From the NCBI GenBank assembly GCA_903834135.1, contig CAILHZ010000016.1, forward strand, positions 397,001-461,000: a stretch of DNA of 64,000 nt, written 5' to 3'. The translations under genes were made by a program, and so were the position numbers. The stretch is from an uncultured Opitutia bacterium (GTDB taxonomy: Bacteria; Verrucomicrobiota; Verrucomicrobiia; Opitutales; Opitutaceae). Each line of letters opens with the position of its first letter. Positions within the stretch are counted from its first letter, which is position 1. Of the stretch, positions 11,195 to 18,672 are shown one piece after another. The notes under the pieces were generated by a model that worked only from the letters and a program-made list of their open reading frames with translations, was not told the origin of the DNA and searched no databases.

Positions 11195-12094
11195 TTGCCT
11201 CATCCTAAAGAAGACGTGAAAGCCAAAGTGAGCATAAATTCCTATAAACAAATAAATCACAAAATAGTGATTTATTTTTTCCTGTGTGCACTAACTACAC
11301 TTTGTGTTGATGCTAATACCATAAGAGTCGTATCCCAAACAGTGGGTAGTGATGAAATGCTCCTAGCCTTAGCAAGTCCTGATCAAATCGCTGCACTTAG
11401 CCCTTTAGCGAAAAATCCCGTTTTTTGTGCTCGATCAAATCAAGCAAGTCCCTACCCAATTATTTCTGCTAACGGGGATGCTGAATCAATCTTAAAGTTC
11501 AATCCAACGCTCGTTCTTTGCGCAGATTTTACTCGTCCTGAACTTATCTCACAGCTTAAGAAATCAAAGGTTAAAGTAATTATTTTTGATCATTATTCAA
11601 CAATCGATGAAGCATATGTTAATTTAAGAACTTTAGCTAAAGAACTGAATGAAGAGAAAAAAGCTGAGATGCTCATAAATGAAAGCCGAAGACGCATTAA
11701 TAGTCTTAAAACACTTCTTGCGAAATCTCCTGTTGTTAAAGTTCTCATGCCTTCAACTTTTGGTGTACTGGCTGGTCAGGATACAACATTTCAGGATTTA
11801 TGTGAACATACCGGAGCAGATAATGTTGCGAGCAGTTACGGCCACATAGTTGGCTTCCAAAAACAACCAAGTGAGGCAATGATATCATGGCCCATCGATT
11901 ATATCATCTTAGAGGGCTCTGATTATAATCAAGCACTTGCGACTATTCAAGGCCTACCCCCTTATAGCGTTATGCAAGCGGTTAAACAAAATAGAGTTGT
12001 TCTTATCCCTGGATGGATTGCTGGCTGTATTTCTATTGATCGAGTCAAAGGCTATGAAATTCTTGCTAAAGCGCTGCATCCTGAACTTTTTTGA
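11195..12094 (+). CDS. Periplasmic substrate-binding protein of a BtuF/FecB-type ABC importer
   Basis: A class III (cluster A-II) solute-binding protein for a corrinoid, heme or siderophore. The 299-residue product has an N-terminal hydrophobic signal segment (KIVIYFFLCALTTLCVDA). A binding-protein core follows with two lobes: QTVGSDEMLLALASPDQIAALSP, then a long helix (ELNEEKKAEMLINESRRRINSLK), then TFQDLCEHTGADNVAS. The track start is TTG; in-frame GTG codons at 11216 or 11228 would give a more normal signal length, so the start is uncertain. It overlaps the permease by four bases. The exact substrate cannot be read from sequence, and no cobalamin-riboswitch motif was seen upstream. Confidence 0.88.
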   Translation: MPHPKEDVKAKVSINSYKQINHKIVIYFFLCALTTLCVDANTIRVVSQTVGSDEMLLALASPDQIAALSPLAKNPVFCARSNQASPYPIISANGDAESILKFNPTLVLCADFTRPELISQLKKSKVKVIIFDHYSTIDEAYVNLRTLAKELNEEKKAEMLINESRRRINSLKTLLAKSPVVKVLMPSTFGVLAGQDTTFQDLCEHTGADNVASSYGHIVGFQKQPSEAMISWPIDYIILEGSDYNQALATIQGLPPYSVMQAVKQNRVVLIPGWIAGCISIDRVKGYEILAKALHPELF

Positions 12095-13074
12095 TGAATC
12101 TCTCTCCACATCAATCAAAGCTTATTATGCCAGCAATGCTTGTGTTACTGGTAAGCTTGGCGTGTGTTTCGCTGTTAGTCGGTGATGTGAATCTTTCTAT
12201 ACGCCAAATTTTATATGGTCTTTATGACCACACATCTCCTTCAGCTATGATTGTATGGAATATGCGAATTCCACGACTTTTAACGGCATTACTTATTGGT
12301 GGAGCCTTATCAATGGCAGGCGTTGTTATGCAGTCATTTTTTAGAAATAGTTTAGCAAATCCTGGACTTCTTGGTGTGAGCAGTGGCAGTGCTGCAGGCG
12401 CTGTTATTGCAATTGCTTGCGGTTGGAGTGCCATATCACTTTGGTTTTTACCCGCTGCTGCATTAGTAGGCGCATTTGCCGCAACACTAGGAGTTCTGAT
12501 TCTTGCAAAACGTGGCGCAAGTACCGAACGTCTCCTACTAGCAGGCGTTGCACTTAATGCTCTGCTAGGAGCATTTACAAGTTATGTACTGTCACAGAGA
12601 ATTGGCTTATATGAGAAAAATGCTCAGATATTATTTTGGCTACTTGGTGGCCTTGAAGATCGAAGCTGGGAACATGTGTTTATAGCTCTACCTATTGTCG
12701 TAACAGCTATATTCCTTTTACCGATTAGTCGATCAATGGACTTAATGAGCTTAGGATGGAATGAAGCACAAAGTCTAGGCGTTGATGTACGAAGCATCCG
12801 TCGTCGAATGATTATTCTATCAACTCTTTTAACAGCATTCTCAACAGCAGTTGTAGGAGCTATAGGATTTGTTGGATTAATTGTGCCACACGGCTTAAGG
12901 CTTATCGTAGGACCAGAGCATAAGCGTCTACTGCCATTAAGTTTTATTGCCGGAGCAATATTTGTAATCACCTGCGATATCATTGGAAGATTGGCTGGAG
13001 GCATTCAGTTGGGTATCATTACATCATTAATAGGTGCACCTTTTTTCTTATACCTACTACGCAAATTACCGTGA
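12091..13074 (+). CDS. FecCD/BtuC-family ABC importer permease
   Basis: Inner-membrane permease of a vitamin B12, heme or iron-siderophore importer. The 327 residues give about nine to ten membrane helices. Family motifs are WNMRIPRLLTALLIGGALSMAGVVMQSFFRNSLANPGLLGVSSGSAAGA near the N-terminus and GFVGLIVPHGLRLIVGPEHKRLLP near the C-terminus; the latter is the ATPase-contact region. The ATG overlaps the binding-protein stop (ATGA), and the ATPase GTG overlaps this gene's stop (GTGA), so F-C-D are translationally coupled. Confidence 0.94.
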   Translation: MMNLSPHQSKLIMPAMLVLLVSLACVSLLVGDVNLSIRQILYGLYDHTSPSAMIVWNMRIPRLLTALLIGGALSMAGVVMQSFFRNSLANPGLLGVSSGSAAGAVIAIACGWSAISLWFLPAAALVGAFAATLGVLILAKRGASTERLLLAGVALNALLGAFTSYVLSQRIGLYEKNAQILFWLLGGLEDRSWEHVFIALPIVVTAIFLLPISRSMDLMSLGWNEAQSLGVDVRSIRRRMIILSTLLTAFSTAVVGAIGFVGLIVPHGLRLIVGPEHKRLLPLSFIAGAIFVITCDIIGRLAGGIQLGIITSLIGAPFFLYLLRKLP

Positions 13075-13796
13075 ACTCCCTTAAAGTAGATCTACTCTCT
13101 GTTCCCGGCAGGCTCTCCGAGATAAGTTTTACTGTAGATTCAGGAAAAGTAATTGGCCTAGTAGGGCCGAATGGTGCAGGCAAATCGTCTCTCCTGCAAG
13201 CGCTAGCAGGATTACTAGTATACAGTGGAAATGTATATTGGAATGGTACATCACTAGATAAAATTCCTGCAATCGAACGCGCACGAATTGCATCTTGGAT
13301 TCCACAAGAGGCACACTTTGAATTTGGATTCACCGTACGATCTGTAGTAGAACAAGGACGATTCGCACACGGAGATGATCAGCTTGGAATTAATGAAGTA
13401 CTCACAGCATTCGATCTCATTGCTTTAAGTGATCGTCCAGTAAATCACCTATCCGCAGGAGAAAGAGCGCGTGTTTTATTAGCACGCGCATGCATCACAG
13501 AAGCGCCAATACAGTTTTGGGATGAACCACTAGCAGCACTAGATCCTCGTCACAGATTAGAGACACTACGTATCGCAAGAAAACTTGCCCTTAAAGGTTC
13601 AATTATAATTTTGTCGCTACATGACATTTCTCAAGCCCTAGGATTGGATCAGGTTATCGTTGTGAATAACGGCAAACTGGAAGCAATCGGTTCACCAAAC
13701 GAGGTTTTAACAGATGAACTGCTTTTACGTGTATTTAAAGTGCAAGCATCAAGAAATCTAAGTAATTTAAACCTAGAGCTACCAACTAAGTTATAG
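13071..13796 (+). CDS. ATP-binding protein of the BtuD/FecE-type importer
   Basis: Cytoplasmic ATPase of the importer encoded by the two preceding genes. The 241 residues hold Walker A GPNGAGKSS (about 32-40), the Q-loop WIPQEAHFEFGF, ABC signature LSAGERARV, Walker B IQFWDEPLAALDPRH and the switch His in LSLHDISQA. It starts with GTG overlapping the permease stop. The gene ends 7 bases from the convergent VirB2-like gene with no visible terminator between them. Confidence 0.94.
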   Translation: MNSLKVDLLSVPGRLSEISFTVDSGKVIGLVGPNGAGKSSLLQALAGLLVYSGNVYWNGTSLDKIPAIERARIASWIPQEAHFEFGFTVRSVVEQGRFAHGDDQLGINEVLTAFDLIALSDRPVNHLSAGERARVLLARACITEAPIQFWDEPLAALDPRHRLETLRIARKLALKGSIIILSLHDISQALGLDQVIVVNNGKLEAIGSPNEVLTDELLLRVFKVQASRNLSNLNLELPTKL

Positions 13797-13803
13797 TTTC
13801 TGC

Positions 13804-14190
13804 CTAGCTACTAGAATATAATACTGATTGTTGAGCTGCCGCGCTACCAAGATTTTGCGCTATGTTTGAAACAACAGGTGCAAACCATAAAAGTACAGCA
13901 GCCACAGTAGCTAAGATTGCTTTAGCTATACCGTTATGTGTTACGAAATAATAAGCTGTACCAAGACCGATCAGACTTAAAAATTTTAAAATCGAGTACA
14001 CATAGCCAGTAATATTATTGAGGCCTGCTTGTAGACCTTGATCCATATTCTGAGGACCATTGAATACTGAGCTTGCTGTTTGCGCCTTCAAAACAATTGA
14101 ACTAAGCAGAAAGACAAAAAGAAATAATGCTTTAGATGCACTTACGAAATTAGTTTTACTGATGATATTAGTATAGTTGTGTTGTTTCAT
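13804..14190 (-). CDS. VirB2/TrbC-like pilin of the T4SS-like block
   Basis: The 128-residue secreted membrane protein has the architecture of type IV secretion pilins. A signal peptide has its hydrophobic core at about 20-35 and likely cleavage after LKA (36). A short polar segment follows, then two hydrophobic helices, VYSILKFLSLIGLGTAYYFV (about 63-82) and AKAILATVAAVLLWFAPVV (about 90-108), with a short loop between. The gene is divergent from the rest of the cluster and shares a palindromic promoter region with the 14252 gene. Its -10-like TTTAAT is 6 bases from the ATG, so the mRNA is probably leaderless. Identity as VirB2 rests on size, topology and context, not on a diagnostic motif. 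Confidence 0.65.
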   Translation of the reverse strand: MKQHNYTNIISKTNFVSASKALFLFVFLLSSIVLKAQTASSVFNGPQNMDQGLQAGLNNITGYVYSILKFLSLIGLGTAYYFVTHNGIAKAILATVAAVLLWFAPVVSNIAQNLGSAAAQQSVLYSSS

Positions 14191-14196
14191 ACACCT

Positions 14197-14246
14197 ATTA
14201 AAGCAAGTGACTGAACAGGGCCCTGTTTGAACACTTGCTATTATAT
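14197..14246. promoter_or_regulatory. Divergent palindromic promoter/operator of the T4SS-like block
   Basis: A 40-base imperfect inverted repeat (14201-14240) is centred on AACAGGGCCCTGTT, with outer arms AGCAAGTG/CACTTGCT. Each arm runs straight into an extended -10: TGCTATTAT toward the plus-strand gene (14239-14244, 7 bases before ATG 14252) and TGCTTTAAT toward the minus-strand gene (14197-14202, 6 bases before the ATG at 14190). The layout fits one regulator controlling both directions, with both messages beginning at or next to the start codon. Confidence 0.6.
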
Positions 14247-14251
14247 GTGTA

Positions 14252-14644
14252 ATGCAACCTAAAAGATTATTAATGGCTGTACTTCTATTAATTGAAGTAA
14301 TCGGTCCTACGAAGGCTCAAGATACGTCCAGCCTACCAACAGCACATAGTTTTAATTTACCTGCTAATTCAATTTTAACACAGGTAATACCTGGTTACAA
14401 ACTTCAGGTACTTGAAAAAACTAAACCTATAGCACTTACAATTAATGGTGCTACTGCGAATACGACTCTGCCTGTTTTTATATACATGCCAGAGTCGAAA
14501 ACAGGAGACGGGGTGCTGATTATTAAAGGAGCAATAAATGATTTTGAAAATCTAACTAAGAAGCCTAGTTGGAGCGAAGAAGAATTAGCCGTATTATTAA
14601 CTAACCTAAAACATGGCTTAGCACTGTTGGATCAAAAACTGTGA
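14252..14644 (+). CDS. Small secreted protein of the T4SS-like operon, function unknown
   Basis: I do not recognise this 130-residue protein. Residues 1-22 are a clear signal peptide (MQPKRLLMAVLLLIEVIGPTKA then QD). The rest is a small beta-rich domain (ILTQVIPGYKLQVLEKTKPIALTINGA, LPVFIYMPESKTGDGVLIIKGAI) followed by a C-terminal amphipathic helix. It is the first gene of the plus-strand operon, and its stop overlaps the VirB3-like GTG start. Position and export suggest a periplasmic accessory of the secretion apparatus. The ATG is 7 bases after the -10. Confidence 0.7.
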   Translation: MQPKRLLMAVLLLIEVIGPTKAQDTSSLPTAHSFNLPANSILTQVIPGYKLQVLEKTKPIALTINGATANTTLPVFIYMPESKTGDGVLIIKGAINDFENLTKKPSWSEEELAVLLTNLKHGLALLDQKL

Positions 14645-14940
14645 ATGAATTCAATATAACTATGAATGACTCATTTTCAATAATTCGATTCAATAGGCAA
14701 CTGACGAGGTCAATATATTTGCTGGGAATATTTACTCCTAAAGACTTCAGTACATTAATCGGCGCCCTGGCTTTAAACATGTTAATCCTAAATAGTAATT
14801 TAGGTATGATAATTATAATAACAGGTTATCCGTTATACCTTATTCTTTTTAGGTTAGGTAGGCCAGCAGGTTATGATTCTCATTTATTCAAATCATACTT
14901 TTATCCACGGATCTACCGGCCAGGAAGATGTACCAATTAA
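14641..14940 (+). CDS. VirB3/TrbD-like inner-membrane protein
   Basis: The 99-residue protein resembles VirB3/TrbD/TraL, the small partner of the VirB4 ATPase at the inner membrane. It has an N-terminal polar part with LTRSIYLLGIFTPKDF. One long or two short hydrophobic segments follow (about 38-72, LIGALALNMLILNSNLGMIIIITGYPLYLILF), then the family-like LGRPAGYDSHLF segment. The order B3 then B4 with an overlap (12 bases into the next gene) is conserved in T4SS loci. The GTG start overlaps the previous stop. The match is by architecture and context. Confidence 0.7.
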   Translation: MNEFNITMNDSFSIIRFNRQLTRSIYLLGIFTPKDFSTLIGALALNMLILNSNLGMIIIITGYPLYLILFRLGRPAGYDSHLFKSYFYPRIYRPGRCTN

Positions 14941-17516
14941 AGCCATATCTAATGAATTATTCTAAATATCAAAGATCGAACCAGTTGAATGGAGATATTT
15001 TGAATAAAGAAATATCAGTACTTTCAATCGAAAATGGTATAATAGTTAATAAAGATGGGTCTATAGGATGCGGATTCAAACTAGACGCATCTTACAGTCC
15101 ATCGCTATCGACGCAAAGTTTAGATACATTATTCAAAACTCTGAACGGATTCCTGAATTCACTACCTGAACATTATGATATCCAAACAATATGGACACAG
15201 AATTCACGTACTTCTGATATTACAAAGAAATTAGAATCAATAAAATTTAGCGAAGGAATTACTGGCGAAGTTCAAAAAGAACAACAAAACAATATTCTAT
15301 ATTTATTGGCTGAAGGCGAACTTCGTTGGATAGATGTGTACTTTCTAATAATTAGAAAAGTGGTTCCATCTGAAGTTGATAAAACATCAGTAGAAAAATA
15401 TAAATTTAAAAAGATTTTAGCTAAAATTTATAATTATTTTACTGATATTAAGTCTACATTTACCTATTCAAAAAATTATTACGTTAAGGCTACATCTGAA
15501 TTAAACATATATTCGGAACAACTTAATTCTCTATTTAATAATCTAGGTTTTAATCCTGTAAAACTAAACGATCATAGTATCACAAACCTATTCTTTCAAA
15601 GATGGAACCCACGGCAATTTAACGCTGGCTCAAATCCGAGGCTGTATAAGTTACAATCCTCAATACCATTTACAGAATATTTCACTCAAAGCACTTTTAG
15701 TTGGGATCCCAGCGGTGAAAGTATTCCTTCTGGTATCGCTGAATTAGACGGCTGGTATCACGCAATTATGACAATGCAAGAGCCGCCCGAGGAGGTATCT
15801 GGATTTATTTTTGATGATTTATTGCTACTTGATGGAGTACAGAGATGTGAACTAATAGTTAACGTAGAACGAGGCAATCGTGCTGATCGAATTAAACGAT
15901 TAAAGAATATACTTAATCAAAGATTGAATCATAACGAGACATCGGATGATCCATCACAGCGAACTGCTACACGCGAAATTGAAATAGAATTAGAAAACAT
16001 GGGGACTAATTCTGAAAGCACATGGAGAGCAGCTGTTTATATACATTTATGGGCACCAGATACTAATCAACTAATACAAGACACAGCAAAACTACAGAGT
16101 TTAGCACGTAGTAAAGATATAATACTTATCCAGGAAAAAAGAGCGTTATGGCCATATTGGAGAACAATACAGCCATTCTGGACACAGGATAAAGATAGAT
16201 ATCGTTTACTTGATTATTCAACTTCCCAGTTAACAAGAATCCTTCCGTTATTTGGACAGCCATCAAATCTTCAGTCTGATAAAAAAATTGGTATTTTGTA
16301 TCAGACTGTTTCACGAAGTATCTTTAATTGGGTAGTACCTGATGAAACTTTATTTAATAATCCTCATTACCTTATAGTTGGCGGTACAGGATCAGGAAAG
16401 TCAGCATTAGCAGTTGAAAATTTATTGTCGTTTCGAAGACGTTCTTCGCAAGTTATAATAATTGATCTAGGTGGATCATTTGTGAGTTTTTGCAATTCTT
16501 GCGGAGGAGTATATATAGATTACAACATACAAAGCAGAAGTAATCGTATAAATCCCCTTTGGCTACCACAGGGAACAATACCAGATTCTGAGATACTACG
16601 TTCTAGAACTCTATGGCTTGAAAGCCTTCTTGCAGAGCGTGGCAAGAGACTTAGCGCTGAAGATTTAGTGATCCTTGAGGAATCACTAAGGAAAACATAT
16701 TTAAAAGATCTAGATATACCAATTTATCTTAGGAACATACGAAATACATTATTAAATGATCCCAAAGGAGAACATTTATCAAGGAGACTATCACCTTGGT
16801 GTGATGAAGGAGCACTGTCTAATTTATTCGATGGGCCAACTCTTATAGATTTATCAGCACCAGTTATTGTCTTTGATCTCAAACGTGTAATGCATGATCA
16901 AAGAGACACTGATCTTGCACGAATTATATTCAGCTCGATCGTAAACACAGTAGTTAGTCTTTCTCTCACGCATACAAAAGAAGCTAAATATTTGGTTTTT
17001 GATGAGGCCGGAGTACTTCTAAAAGATGAAGCAACTGCAGAGTTTATGGAATATTGTTTTCGAACACTAAGAAAAACAGGAGTTTCTGTTTCGGCATTAT
17101 CGCAAGGCTTGGAGGACTTCATGGGGGCTCATAACACCAGAAATGGCTTGATTGGTTCAGCTGATAATCTGTTCGTACTCAGACAAGATAACGCTGACAA
17201 AGCACATATTATTGCAAAAGAAAAAAATCTTTCTGCTAGTGAACTCTCATTAATAGAGTCACTAACTACTGTTCCTGGAAGACATGCTGAATTTGCTCTA
17301 ATACAACAAACTCCATTTGGTCAGAGGACATTGCATCTACTGAGTGCATCTACTCCTCTTAAATACGCTTTTACTGCTAACTCTCCTGAAGATCGCCGGA
17401 AGCTATTTGAGTACCAAAAATTAGGATTATCGAGGCAAAGCGCATTGTTAAAGTTCTCAAAGGAATTTCCTGCAGGAATAATCTCTTCTAACTCTAACAT
17501 TAATCATGAAGTTTAA
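14928..17516 (+). CDS. VirB4/TraC-family T4SS ATPase
   Basis: The 862-residue hexameric-type ATPase energises pilus and T4SS assembly at the inner membrane. The N-terminal half (to about 450) is the VirB4 interaction domain. The C-terminal P-loop domain has Walker A VGGTGSGKSALA near 484-494, then IIIDLGGSF, Walker B YLVFDEAGVLL near 687-697, and the later RKTGVSVSALSQGLEDF segment typical of VirB4/TraC. It is very AT-rich relative to flanking housekeeping genes (15 of 60 bases from 15001 are G or C by hand count). A second in-frame ATG at codon 9 is an alternative start. This is the most secure T4SS component in the cluster. Confidence 0.92.
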   Translation: MYQLKPYLMNYSKYQRSNQLNGDILNKEISVLSIENGIIVNKDGSIGCGFKLDASYSPSLSTQSLDTLFKTLNGFLNSLPEHYDIQTIWTQNSRTSDITKKLESIKFSEGITGEVQKEQQNNILYLLAEGELRWIDVYFLIIRKVVPSEVDKTSVEKYKFKKILAKIYNYFTDIKSTFTYSKNYYVKATSELNIYSEQLNSLFNNLGFNPVKLNDHSITNLFFQRWNPRQFNAGSNPRLYKLQSSIPFTEYFTQSTFSWDPSGESIPSGIAELDGWYHAIMTMQEPPEEVSGFIFDDLLLLDGVQRCELIVNVERGNRADRIKRLKNILNQRLNHNETSDDPSQRTATREIEIELENMGTNSESTWRAAVYIHLWAPDTNQLIQDTAKLQSLARSKDIILIQEKRALWPYWRTIQPFWTQDKDRYRLLDYSTSQLTRILPLFGQPSNLQSDKKIGILYQTVSRSIFNWVVPDETLFNNPHYLIVGGTGSGKSALAVENLLSFRRRSSQVIIIDLGGSFVSFCNSCGGVYIDYNIQSRSNRINPLWLPQGTIPDSEILRSRTLWLESLLAERGKRLSAEDLVILEESLRKTYLKDLDIPIYLRNIRNTLLNDPKGEHLSRRLSPWCDEGALSNLFDGPTLIDLSAPVIVFDLKRVMHDQRDTDLARIIFSSIVNTVVSLSLTHTKEAKYLVFDEAGVLLKDEATAEFMEYCFRTLRKTGVSVSALSQGLEDFMGAHNTRNGLIGSADNLFVLRQDNADKAHIIAKEKNLSASELSLIESLTTVPGRHAEFALIQQTPFGQRTLHLLSASTPLKYAFTANSPEDRRKLFEYQKLGLSRQSALLKFSKEFPAGIISSNSNINHEV

Positions 17517-17802
17517 TTACATCATTCTGAATGCGGCTTCGGCTATACTTCTTTCTTCTTGCCAGTCAAATTATACTAATAGCTTAGATAAATCTGAACT
17601 ACTACAAGATGCACGCAGACAGGAGCGGCAAAAAATACTTATGCAGTACTGGCAAAATAAAACCACTGACGTACAGCTACAATCAACTGTTAGTCTTAAC
17701 AATAATATAGAAATGATTAATTATCCTGCTGGTATATATAATAATATTAAATTTGCAGATCGTTTCACTTGTAATAGCGATCTAACTGAACCTCAAAGAT
17801 GA
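17506..17802 (+). CDS. VirB7-like small lipoprotein
   Basis: The 98-residue protein has a lipoprotein signal: charged start, hydrophobic stretch and lipobox ILLSSC with Cys at 19. A charged helix (SELLQDARRQERQKILMQYWQNK) and a Tyr/Asn-rich tail (INYPAGIYNNIKFADRFT) follow. It overlaps the VirB4 end by 11 bases and the VirB5-like start by 4. A short lipoprotein at this place suits VirB7 or a TrbH/TraN-like role, but the mature part matches no family I can name. Confidence 0.6.
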   Translation: MKFNYIILNAASAILLSSCQSNYTNSLDKSELLQDARRQERQKILMQYWQNKTTDVQLQSTVSLNNNIEMINYPAGIYNNIKFADRFTCNSDLTEPQR

Positions 17803-18668
17803 AAAATGTTGGGATTTTTATTTTATGGTCTTTTTGTTTTTTCATAACATGCAGATCTAGTTTAGCTATACTTGGCACTGGAGATATTGTTTATGATCCA
17901 GCTAATGTTGCACAAACGATAAATGTATTAAAAGCAGCAGAAGCGCAACTAGATCGGCTAGGCACACTTCTTGGAGTTTCCACTAGACAGTTAGATCAAT
18001 TAACGGGATTGGCTATCGCTATTGGAAATGCAAAAGATTCTATTCAAACTTCATCCTTAATAAATGGTTCACTTATTTCCGCCTCATTAAATGAAGTGCC
18101 AGATATACAAACCACTAGTGTAAATACATTATTTGATACAAATGGACTTTTAGATGCATTTATGGGTATGAAATTGGATCAATGGATCATGGCCATTGAA
18201 AAACCGACGGATTACTATCGAAGAGAAATGATTAATCCAGCTATTGCTAGGATAGGATCAAGCTCGGGGCTAACAACTACAGCAATTGATTATACACAAT
18301 GGTATGCTGCACAAACATCAGAGGATCAGTCTAATTTAAGTCCTAAAGTTGAGTATGACATATCTAATCTACTAGATTCTCAATGGTTGGCTGAAACTAA
18401 AACTAGACGAATTAATTTACAGCAACTTTCTGTTCAAGCTAAACAAGCATCAGATACCGCAAATTCGGCTGCAAACCTAACTGATCTACAGAGAACTGAA
18501 GTACAGCTAGGTAAAGTAACTAACGAAATTTTGATCGAAACTGCCGCACAAGCAGCAAGTAGCCAAGAGTCTTCATTGCGAACAAATGCAGCTCAAAGTA
18601 AATCATTCCAAAATCTTCTGAATACTAATAGAGACTCTGCGTTAATATTACTTAACAACGATCGATAG
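17799..18668 (+). CDS. VirB5/TrbJ-like periplasmic protein
   Basis: The 289-residue exported protein has a signal sequence ending near SSLA (23). The mature N-terminus has GTGDIVYDPANVAQTINVLKAAEAQLDRLGTLLG, the YDPxNxAQ-helix start seen in TrbJ/VirB5 proteins. The remainder is largely alpha-helical with long coiled-coil-like segments (RRINLQQLSVQAKQASDTANSAANLTDLQRTEVQLGKV). VirB5 and TrbJ proteins act at the pilus tip or periplasm. It lies directly before the VirB6/TrbL-like gene, as TrbJ does before TrbL in IncP-type systems. Confidence 0.75.
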   Translation: MKNVGIFILWSFCFFITCRSSLAILGTGDIVYDPANVAQTINVLKAAEAQLDRLGTLLGVSTRQLDQLTGLAIAIGNAKDSIQTSSLINGSLISASLNEVPDIQTTSVNTLFDTNGLLDAFMGMKLDQWIMAIEKPTDYYRREMINPAIARIGSSSGLTTTAIDYTQWYAAQTSEDQSNLSPKVEYDISNLLDSQWLAETKTRRINLQQLSVQAKQASDTANSAANLTDLQRTEVQLGKVTNEILIETAAQAASSQESSLRTNAAQSKSFQNLLNTNRDSALILLNNDR

Positions 18669-18672
18669 TGAG

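Noticed and set aside
11119-11230. Cobalamin riboswitch upstream of the BtuFCD-type importer
   Set aside because: No B12-box-like sequence or long structured leader; only about 75 bases separate the tRNA and the gene.
14221-14246. Sigma-54 promoter (TTGCT resembles a -12 box) for the secretion operons
   Set aside because: The required GG at -24, ten bases before the GC, is absent in all three copies (GT, GT and CT instead). An extended -10 explains the conserved TGCTATTAT better.
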